From assembly GCA_000432915.1 (NCBI GenBank), contig HF995235.1:1-27393 (forward strand): 27,393 nt of DNA, in the 5' to 3' direction. Both the position numbers and the translations under genes were made by a program. This document shows, in pieces, positions 16,317 through 23,050 of the stretch. This stretch comes from Firmicutes bacterium CAG:194. GTDB taxonomy: Bacteria; Bacillota; Clostridia; Lachnospirales; Lachnospiraceae. How positions within the stretch are numbered: position 1 is the first letter of the stretch; each line of letters opens with the position of its first letter. The notes beneath the pieces were generated by a model. It made no database searches. It was not told the DNA's origin and saw only the letters and a program-made list of their open reading frames with translations.

Positions 16317-16335
16317 ATAGTTTCCTCCAAATGCG

Positions 16336-16360
16336 AGTGTACTAATTCCACTAATACACT
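16336..16360 (-). promoter_or_regulatory. Palindromic operator for the GntR/YtrA repressor
   Basis: A 25-bp dyad with outer arms AGTGTAcTA and TAaTACACT around a 7-bp centre. It starts one base after the -10 element and covers the expected transcription start, the classic place for a repressor. No other copy was noticed in the window. Confidence 0.75.
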
Positions 16361-16361
16361 C

Positions 16362-16390
16362 AGCATAACATCTGCACTCCGGTGCGTCAA
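16362..16390 (-). promoter_or_regulatory. Promoter of the GntR-ABC operon
   Basis: On the minus strand TTGACG (16385-16390), a 17-bp spacer and TATGCT (16362-16367), with an extended -10 TGT. The operator follows directly downstream. Confidence 0.75.
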
Positions 16391-16432
16391 TAGGTTAATC
16401 GCGGCCGCCTGTGACACATTTCTTCTTCACAT

Positions 16433-16510
16433 AAACAGCTCCTGCACTCTGATCTGCCACGCGCTGCATATACAGCCGGCTGCAGTAAATCAGAATACAG
16501 GAGCTTGTTT
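16433..16510. repeat. Imperfect long inverted repeat downstream of argJ
   Basis: Outer arms AAACAGCTCCTG (16433-16444) and CAGGAGCTTGTTT (16498-16510) pair with one bulged T. Inner arms TCTGAT (16448-16453) and ATCAGA (16489-16494) also pair, as do CTGC/GCAG next to them. It lies between the argJ stop (16551) and the GntR promoter. It may act as an argJ terminator, although neither side has a clear U-tract, or be a small mobile palindromic unit. Confidence 0.5.
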
Positions 16511-16550
16511 AAATTCTATATAAACATCTATATAAATGCAGACCGGTATA

Positions 16551-17795
16551 TCAGGAACGGTAATCTCCGTTGATCTTGACGTAATCATACGTCAGATCGC
16601 AACCCCAGGCTGTTGCTTTTGCACCGCCATCATGCAGGTTGACCAGAATCCGGATCGTATCCGCATGCAGCACTTCCTTGGCAAATTCCTCCGAAAACGG
16701 AATACCGGAACCGTTTCTGCAGACCGCAAGCACACCTGTTTCAGATGCCAGATCCACGTCGACCTTCTCGATCGGGAAATCCGCTTTTGCATATCCGATC
16801 GCGCATAGCACACGTCCCCAGTTTGCATCCTCTCCGAACATTGCGCATTTAAACAGTGGAGAACAGATCACGCTCTTTGCCACGATAATGGCAGTATCCA
16901 GATCTTTTGCTTCGGAAACAGTACATTCCAGAAGCTTGCTTGCGCCCTCTCCGTCTGCTGCAAGCATTCTTGTCATATTCATGAGAACCAGATATAACGC
17001 TTCATAAAACTGCTGATATGCTTCTCCCTCTTCCGTGATCATGGCATTACCTGCCTGTCCGTTTGCCAGCACGCATACCATATCGTTCGTTGATGTATCA
17101 CCATCCACACTCAGACAGTTGTAGGTCACTTTTACGATCTCGGAAAGTGCTTTCTGCACAAGCTGCGGTGCAACACATACATCCGTTGTTACGAAATTCA
17201 GTGTCGTTGCCATATTCGGATGGATCATACCGCTTCCCTTTGCCATACCGCCGACATGGCAAGTCTTTCCATCTATCGCAAAAGAAACGGCAACTTCCTT
17301 TTTGACGGTATCCGTTGTCATGATCGCTGTTGCTGCCTTTTCATTACCATCTGCTGTCAGCCCTTTTGCAAGCTCCTCTATATGCGTTTCGATTGGCTCG
17401 ATCGGCAGGATCTGTCCGATCACGCCGGTGGATGCCACAATGACTTCTTCTGCTTTGATGCCCAGCTGCCCTGCTGCCAGCTGACACATTTTCTCTGCTT
17501 TTTCTTCTCCATCCGCATTACAGGTATTGGCATTTTTTGAGTTAGCGATCACTGCCTTTGCCTTTCCGCCCGTTTTTGCCAGATGCTGCTTTGTTACAAG
17601 GATTGGTGCACCTTTTACTTTATTCTGCGTGTAAACCGCTGCTGCGCTGCACTCGCTTTCGCTCATGATCAGGCAGAGATCATTTTTATTCTGATCACTG
17701 TTCAATCCGCAGTTGAGTCCATTTGCCAGAAACCCTTTTGCCGCGCATACGCCGCCTTCCGTAAAAGTAAAACCTTCTTTTCCAATCAGTTCCAT
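16551..17795 (-). CDS. argJ: Glutamate N-acetyltransferase / amino-acid acetyltransferase ArgJ
   Basis: 414 aa, full length. It moves the acetyl group from N-acetylornithine to glutamate in the cyclic arginine pathway, and in bifunctional forms also uses acetyl-CoA. The precursor cleaves itself before the nucleophile T197 in HPNMATTLNF, and KGSGMIHP just before it is the conserved context. GVCAAKGF, ASTGVIGQ and SVDGDTSTNDM are further family blocks, and the C-terminal tail ends in DYVKINGDYRS. AAGGAAGG precedes the ATG. No other arginine gene is adjacent. Whether it is mono- or bifunctional cannot be decided from sequence alone. Confidence 0.95.
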   Translation of the reverse strand: MELIGKEGFTFTEGGVCAAKGFLANGLNCGLNSDQNKNDLCLIMSESECSAAAVYTQNKVKGAPILVTKQHLAKTGGKAKAVIANSKNANTCNADGEEKAEKMCQLAAGQLGIKAEEVIVASTGVIGQILPIEPIETHIEELAKGLTADGNEKAATAIMTTDTVKKEVAVSFAIDGKTCHVGGMAKGSGMIHPNMATTLNFVTTDVCVAPQLVQKALSEIVKVTYNCLSVDGDTSTNDMVCVLANGQAGNAMITEEGEAYQQFYEALYLVLMNMTRMLAADGEGASKLLECTVSEAKDLDTAIIVAKSVICSPLFKCAMFGEDANWGRVLCAIGYAKADFPIEKVDVDLASETGVLAVCRNGSGIPFSEEFAKEVLHADTIRILVNLHDGGAKATAWGCDLTYDYVKINGDYRS

Positions 17796-17845
17796 TTTTG
17801 TATCCTTCCTTTTTCATTTCTATCATTTTATCAGGCTGTTCTCTT

Positions 17846-19831
17846 TCAGTCCCCGTAGATAAACACCTCTGTACTGCTCAGCTGCGCGCTGACATCGGTA
17901 AGCTGTGCGACATAAACCTCTTCGCCGCCTTCGAGCTCCTTATCCGATACCATCAGTGTATTCTCATTTAAAAATACCGTATCCTGCTTCTTTCCGTCAA
18001 TAAAGACAAAGCTGCTTTCCGTAAAGTTTTTGCCCATGACATATACCGAGCCACCGACCGAAGAAACATCCGTGATCCGGATCGGATCAAAGCCCATCTG
18101 CAGATCCGTCGGCTCATATGGCGAAAGTCCGTCATAAACCTCTTTTTTCCCATACAGCATATCATATTGCAGGATTTTCAGATTTGATTTGTAATTATCA
18201 TAGTTATGGTACATCTGATGAAATTTCGTAAGCAGTCCGTTGTTCATACCAAACAGCTTCAGCACATGGGCAGAAAGCTGGTAAGCATACAAATTTTCAT
18301 TTTTTTTGGATAACTCGTAATCTTCCAGCATCTTTTTATTTGACCAGATCACATATTCTGTCTGGAACAGATTTCCGCTTGCAAGCTCTTCTTCCGTAAT
18401 ATCCAGATTCGGAAGATGATCGCCGTACAAAACAAGCACGACCGGCTCCTCAAAAGCATTCAGTGTTGCGATCAGAGAACCTAGGAAGGCATCCGTTTCA
18501 TGACATTGATTGACATAGTAAGTAAAAGCGTTTTGCCGTTCTTCATCCTCCGGTGCAAACCCACTTACTTTAATATGCGGATTCTCTAAAAGCTCAGTCG
18601 GATATTTACCATGATCCTGTACTGTGATGGTATAAATCAGATCCGGCTCAGATGTCGCCTTCAAAATATGCTGGATCTGCCCCGTCAAAACCTTATCCTT
18701 TGCCCATCCGATCGGATTGTAGGACAGATTTTCCATATATTCCGATGAAACAAAATAATCAAAGCCCAGGTTTGCAAACACCTTATTTCTGCTGTAAAAG
18801 GATCCCGTATTATTATGAAGTACTCCGGTCCGGTAACCCAGCTCCCTCAGATTGTATGCCATGGATTCACATGTTTCATCCTGCAGAACCGTCTTATAAG
18901 GATATTCTCCCGCACCGAAATAATCCAGCGTCATACCGGTCAGTATTTCAAATTCCGTATTTGCCGTTCCTGCTCCCACACTCGGTACTTTCAAAAATCC
19001 GCCCGGACAGGTTTTCCGTAAGCTGCTGTAAACCGGTGTAGGCTCTTCCGAATACGTTACTCCCTGCATGCGTTTTAAATCCATAAAAGATTCCAACTGT
19101 ATAAAGATGATATTAGGCTTTTCTTCCACCTCGTTGGTCGTCTGCTTTTTCATATCCTCCAGAATATTATCCACAGTATCTTCATCATAAGTATCCGGCT
19201 TGGAAATGCCCCGGTCAAACAGACTTCTGGTAAAGCAGTAAACAAATCCGTTATCCGCATATGCATCCGGCAGATTGGCAAACTCTGTCTGCAGCCAGCC
19301 CCTTGCATCCCCGATATGGATCATCAAAACGACCGCCAGAATAGAAATCACTGCATTACAGACCGCAAGAAGTGGATGATACACCTGTTTTTTCATACGG
19401 ATGCCCAGATAAATAAGCCCCGCTATCACTACAAGAACCAAAAGTACCAGCAAAATGATCTGCCATACTGTCAGGTAAATCCCCATGATCTCGAACACAG
19501 AAGTCAGCAGCGCAATATCCGTTGCTGCCAGCGGTGTGATACGGAAGCAGAGTAAAATAGAATTGGTCACCGCTAATCCCACAATAACCACTGTAATACA
19601 CAGCCATACAAAATTACGCTTGGGCACAAGCAGTGCCAGTGCATAAAAAGCAGTCAGTATCGCTGCACTTAACAAAATCAGAAACGGATGATCCCATACA
19701 AAACGGATCCCATCCGTCAGAGAATGCCTTGCCAGCACTTCGATCACCAGTATCAGCAGAACCGAGATCAGATAATTATTTATCATGTAGCTTCTGATAG
19801 ATTTCAGATTTTCTTTTGTCTTTTGCTTCAT
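17846..19831 (-). CDS. LTA synthase family sulfatase-fold protein with C-terminal IPT/TIG-like domain
   Basis: 661 aa. Five membrane segments lie within residues 15-172, followed by an extracellular alkaline phosphatase/sulfatase-fold domain (about 238-560). Metal and catalytic residues fit LtaS-type enzymes: E247 in IFIQLES, the nucleophile position T289 in GAGTANTEFE, VQDHGKYP and LYGDHLPNL. Such enzymes transfer glycerol phosphate from phosphatidylglycerol to a glycolipid or polymer. The last 85 residues (about 575-661) look like an immunoglobulin-like IPT/TIG fold: IRITDVSSVGGSVYVMGKNF and VFIDGKKQDTVFLNENTLMV mark it. GGAAGG and a good promoter lie upstream. Polymerase versus primase or another phosphotransferase role is undetermined. 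Confidence 0.88.
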   Translation of the reverse strand: MKQKTKENLKSIRSYMINNYLISVLLILVIEVLARHSLTDGIRFVWDHPFLILLSAAILTAFYALALLVPKRNFVWLCITVVIVGLAVTNSILLCFRITPLAATDIALLTSVFEIMGIYLTVWQIILLVLLVLVVIAGLIYLGIRMKKQVYHPLLAVCNAVISILAVVLMIHIGDARGWLQTEFANLPDAYADNGFVYCFTRSLFDRGISKPDTYDEDTVDNILEDMKKQTTNEVEEKPNIIFIQLESFMDLKRMQGVTYSEEPTPVYSSLRKTCPGGFLKVPSVGAGTANTEFEILTGMTLDYFGAGEYPYKTVLQDETCESMAYNLRELGYRTGVLHNNTGSFYSRNKVFANLGFDYFVSSEYMENLSYNPIGWAKDKVLTGQIQHILKATSEPDLIYTITVQDHGKYPTELLENPHIKVSGFAPEDEERQNAFTYYVNQCHETDAFLGSLIATLNAFEEPVVLVLYGDHLPNLDITEEELASGNLFQTEYVIWSNKKMLEDYELSKKNENLYAYQLSAHVLKLFGMNNGLLTKFHQMYHNYDNYKSNLKILQYDMLYGKKEVYDGLSPYEPTDLQMGFDPIRITDVSSVGGSVYVMGKNFTESSFVFIDGKKQDTVFLNENTLMVSDKELEGGEEVYVAQLTDVSAQLSSTEVFIYGD

Positions 19832-19869
19832 ATTACACCTTCCGAATCATCTTCCCTATTTCTGTATCC

Positions 19870-19897
19870 ATTATAACGATTTTACTCTATTTTGCAA
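19870..19897 (-). promoter_or_regulatory. Promoter of the LTA synthase family gene
   Basis: On the minus strand TTGCAA (19892-19897), a 16-bp spacer and a perfect TATAAT (19870-19875), about 40 bp upstream of the start codon and just after the terminator of the protease gene. Confidence 0.75.
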
Positions 19898-19905
19898 GGC
19901 GGAGC

Positions 19906-19950
19906 GCAAAAAGGATTTCTTCCTGTTTTTCCCGGAAGAAATCCTTTTGC
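19906..19950 (-). terminator. Terminator of the htrA gene
   Basis: A long hairpin of about 17 pairs: GGATTTCTTCC (19913-19923) with GGAAGAAATCC (19934-19944), extended outward by A/T and GC pairs, around a 10-nt loop. On the minus strand the stem closes with CCTTTTTGC, giving the U-run. It stands 60 nt after the protease stop and separates it from the LTA synthase promoter. Confidence 0.8.
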
Positions 19951-20009
19951 ACATTCCTATATTTCATTCCCTATTACAGGCTTCTTTCACATCCGTCCGG
20001 ACATTTCCT

Positions 20010-21509
20010 TTAATATCCGAAAAATTCATTGAAAAAATCCTGCATATTTCCATAGTACTGACTTTCGTCCTGCTGCTGATCTTCTGACTGATCTGCATCC
20101 GGATCCGGAACGGTCAGCCCGTCTTTTGGATTGCCACTCTGACTGTCGGTACTGTTCTTCTGCTGCGCGTTCTGCTTTGCAGCGGCTTCACTCTTTGCCA
20201 GCGTAACACTTACGGTATGTTCTTCATATTCACCGTTGTTGGCGCGCATATAAGTAACATCTACAGTCTCGCCTTCTTTGTAGTAGGCAATTGTGCTTTT
20301 CAGTTCGGAAGCACTTGAAATGGAAAGTCCGTCAAATTTTGTGATGATATCGCCCTGTTTGATACCTGCCTTTGCTGCTGCTCCATTTTCTTCTACAGCT
20401 GCCAGATATGCACCGGATGGAATTCCGTAGTAAGAAGAAGCTTCCTCTGATACATCCTGTACAGATACTCCAAGGTAACCTGCTTCATCTTCGGAAACAA
20501 CATCTCTGGTTTCTCTTGTCATCAGATTATCCAGAATCGGCTGTGCTGTTGCTACCGGAATCGCATATCCCATGCCTTCTACTTCTGCGGAAGCATATTT
20601 GGCTGAGTTGATACCGATCAGTTCACCTTTCATGTTTAATAAGGCACCACCACTGTTACCAGGGTTGATCGCTGCATCTGTCTGGATCAGTTTGGATGTT
20701 ACATTATCGATCGTAACCTCTCTGTCCAGTGCGGAAACAATACCTGTTGTAACGCTTTGTCCGTAACCGAGTGCGTTACCGATGGCTACTACCTGATCTC
20801 CTACCTGAACGGAAGAAGAATCACCGATCGTTGCGATCTTAATATTGGAAAGGATATCATCACTGATATCGGATAATGCTACGGATACGATTGCAAGATC
20901 ATTGGAAGAATCTGTTCCTTTTACCTTTGCAGATACAACAGAATCCTCTGAATCATCAAAACAGACGGAAACTTCTTCCGCACCGCTGACTACATGATTA
21001 TTGGTTGCGATAAGCAGCTCTGTATCATTCTTTCCTACGATAATACCGGAACCTGCACCTTCACTTTCTCTCTGCTGTGTACCAAACATACTTCTGACTT
21101 CTTCAATTCCCTTTGTAGTGATCGCTACGATGGAAGGCATACAGTTTTTGGCAATGTCGGATACGGAATAACCTGTGCCTGCCTGCGATACAGTCTGCGC
21201 TGTGCTTGTCGTTGTGTTTGGAATATCAGCTTTTTTATCCGTTGCATCCGTCGTTTCTGCTGTTTCTGCACTTGCCACGGTTTCCTGCTGCGCCGGTTTT
21301 AAAAACGTTCTGTTACCTACTGCTACCACCCCGCAGAAGATCAATGCTGCACAAAGCCCGAATACCAGACCGTTTAATGCACTTCTGCCGGTTCCTTTCC
21401 CCGGTTTCTTTTCTTTTTTATGTTTTTTCTTACCATTGTCCTCCGGCATTGGGACTTCCGGATTTCTTTCCACATATGTTAAATCCTGATTCAAATCGTT
21501 GTCATACAT
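20010..21509 (-). CDS. htrA: Membrane-anchored HtrA/DegP-like serine protease with one PDZ domain
   Basis: 499 aa. A basic, lysine-rich cytoplasmic head (about 25-42) precedes one membrane segment (about 45-65). A Thr/Ala-rich linker leads to a trypsin-like protease domain (about 115-330) with the triad H172 (TNNHVVSG), D204 (SNDLAIV) and S286 (NPGNSGGAL). A PDZ domain follows (about 343-437), with YLGVSVQDV and KAGIKQGDIITKFDG. The last 60 residues are polar, rich in Asp, Gln and Ser, and end in an aromatic DFFNEFFGY. It degrades or refolds damaged proteins outside the membrane, typically under envelope stress. AGAGGT precedes the ATG. A TTGACA overlapping the upstream HD gene's stop is a possible -35, but the matching -10 is poor. 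Confidence 0.95.
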   Translation of the reverse strand: MYDNDLNQDLTYVERNPEVPMPEDNGKKKHKKEKKPGKGTGRSALNGLVFGLCAALIFCGVVAVGNRTFLKPAQQETVASAETAETTDATDKKADIPNTTTSTAQTVSQAGTGYSVSDIAKNCMPSIVAITTKGIEEVRSMFGTQQRESEGAGSGIIVGKNDTELLIATNNHVVSGAEEVSVCFDDSEDSVVSAKVKGTDSSNDLAIVSVALSDISDDILSNIKIATIGDSSSVQVGDQVVAIGNALGYGQSVTTGIVSALDREVTIDNVTSKLIQTDAAINPGNSGGALLNMKGELIGINSAKYASAEVEGMGYAIPVATAQPILDNLMTRETRDVVSEDEAGYLGVSVQDVSEEASSYYGIPSGAYLAAVEENGAAAKAGIKQGDIITKFDGLSISSASELKSTIAYYKEGETVDVTYMRANNGEYEEHTVSVTLAKSEAAAKQNAQQKNSTDSQSGNPKDGLTVPDPDADQSEDQQQDESQYYGNMQDFFNEFFGY

Positions 21510-21607
21510 AATTCTTACCTCTCTTCCTCAAAGTTGTCTTTTTGCAACTATCTGTATTTTCCCTTTCTTTTGTTTACAGAATATTGGAAATTTGTTATAG
21601 AAATTTG

Positions 21608-22135
21608 TCAACTTTGTGAAAAAAGTATGTACTTCTCTTCAATCTCCGAAAACGTTTTTTGCTCGAAAATGGGCGCTGAATATAGCTTTGGCGGCTTTTT
21701 CTGTAACTTTTCTCCCATGTAATGATCAAATTCATAATATAAAAGTGTGTCGTCCACAGAAGAAATTGCGGTCTGTTCCGTCTCTGTCGGAACACGCCCC
21801 AGAAACTTTTCATAAATCGTATCCTGCAGCCGCTTTTCGATTTCCAGATAGCCGGGCAGAAACTGCTTGACCGGTCTTGTGATATCTGCCAGATAGGCTT
21901 CACTTGCATCATGTAAAAGACATGCCTTGCAGAGAAACGGACTGTATTTTCTGGCAACCGCTTCCTCATAACAATGGATACAATGCTGTCCCACGGAATA
22001 AAATTCCGGAAAATGTCCGTTTGCCCGTGTCATCAGGGAAAGGGCATGTGCGATATCCCGGATCACGATCTGTTCCGGATCCGGTGAAACCGGTGTAAAA
22101 TGGATCTTGCTGCTTGTTGTGATATAACTACTCAT
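21608..22135 (-). CDS. HD-domain phosphohydrolase (YfbR-like)
   Basis: 175 aa. Metal-binding HD signature residues are visible: H51 in YSVGQHC, H75/D76 in LLHDASEAYLADI, and a C-terminal aspartate in SVDDTLLYYEFDH. The stretch ALSLMTRANGHFPEFYSV is typical of a widespread group of small HD hydrolases related to YfbR 5'-nucleotidase. The likely reaction is phosphate removal from a nucleotide, but the substrate is not established. Its ATG overlaps the stop of the AraC gene by 4 bp (ATGA), so the two are translationally coupled. Cytoplasmic, with no membrane segment. Confidence 0.86.
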   Translation of the reverse strand: MSSYITTSSKIHFTPVSPDPEQIVIRDIAHALSLMTRANGHFPEFYSVGQHCIHCYEEAVARKYSPFLCKACLLHDASEAYLADITRPVKQFLPGYLEIEKRLQDTIYEKFLGRVPTETEQTAISSVDDTLLYYEFDHYMGEKLQKKPPKLYSAPIFEQKTFSEIEEKYILFSQS

Positions 22136-22872
22136 TTTTCTTCTCCCCAGTTTGTTCTATAATAATGATCTCTGTACTGTCGCGGTGTCATTTTCGTTTC
22201 TTCCCGGAATACATGCGTAAAATGACTCTGCGAGGAAAACGCAAGTCCTGCTGCAATATCCGAATAAGAATAAGAAGAATATTTCAACATATTTTTTGCA
22301 GTGTCGATCTTACTCCTTCTGATATATTCGCTGATCGTCTGTCCCATTTCCTTTTTAAACAGGCGTGACAGGTAATTGACATGCAGTCCGCAATGATCCG
22401 CAAGCATCTGTGCTGTAACCCGCTCTCCGATATGCTGATATATATAATCAATGCACTGCACCACATTTTTAGAATAGACTTTCTCTTTTTTCAGTTTCTG
22501 CATTCTTTTAGCATAATCCATACAAAGCTGCTTCAGCAGACTGTTCAGTTCCGGGATCGAATGCGTTTCATCCACCGTCTGAATATACATATCGGAAAGA
22601 CCGTACGCAGTTTCCGGATCCATCCCGCCCTCAATACAAAAGCGTGTGATCATAGCGATCGATATGATAATATGATAGGAAATATTCCGTACAGGATTTG
22701 GGGACAATACACCCATCCCACCTTCCGAGCCCATTCCTTCCGTCTCATCTGCCCATTTCCGTATTTTCTCTACATCCCCCTGTTTGACCCACTCATAAAA
22801 AGATAATTCTCTCTCATAAGGAGCATGGACAACTTCACGTTCCATGAATTTTTCATAATTCAGCTTTTTCAT
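22132..22872 (-). CDS. AraC-family transcriptional regulator
   Basis: 246 aa. The C-terminal 100 residues are a double helix-turn-helix: VTAQMLADHCGLHVNYLSRL for the first, and YSDIAAGLAFSSQSHFTHVF with KMTPRQYRDHY for the second. The N-terminal 140 residues are helical and not a cupin sensor; ISYHIIISIAMITRFCIEGG and PETAYGLSDMYI fit the sensor-like region seen in many Firmicute AraC proteins. It is divergent from the GH3 beta-glucosidase across 178 bp, and most likely controls that gene in response to a sugar. It is followed with a 4-bp overlap by the HD hydrolase. Confidence 0.92.
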   Translation of the reverse strand: MKKLNYEKFMEREVVHAPYERELSFYEWVKQGDVEKIRKWADETEGMGSEGGMGVLSPNPVRNISYHIIISIAMITRFCIEGGMDPETAYGLSDMYIQTVDETHSIPELNSLLKQLCMDYAKRMQKLKKEKVYSKNVVQCIDYIYQHIGERVTAQMLADHCGLHVNYLSRLFKKEMGQTISEYIRRSKIDTAKNMLKYSSYSYSDIAAGLAFSSQSHFTHVFREETKMTPRQYRDHYYRTNWGEEK

Positions 22873-23050
22873 AACAGCCTCACTTTTTACAGATAAAGTT
22901 GTTTATTTTCTCTCTTCTGTTGCATCATAATTCTAACATATTTATCACACATTTGATATCATTTATTTTATTTTCTGTTAAAGTAGCTATATCAGATGAA
23001 GTCATTTAAGTTATCTATCATAATTATACAAATAACAGGAGGTATTATCT
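22873..23050. promoter_or_regulatory. Divergent regulatory region araC-type gene / GH3 gene
   Basis: 178 bp of AT-rich sequence with a strong AGGAGG (23037-23042) 8 nt before the GH3 ATG. It contains a TGATATCA palindrome flanked by A/T runs. I could not assign a convincing -35/-10 pair on either strand, which is compatible with activator-dependent promoters. Confidence 0.4.
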
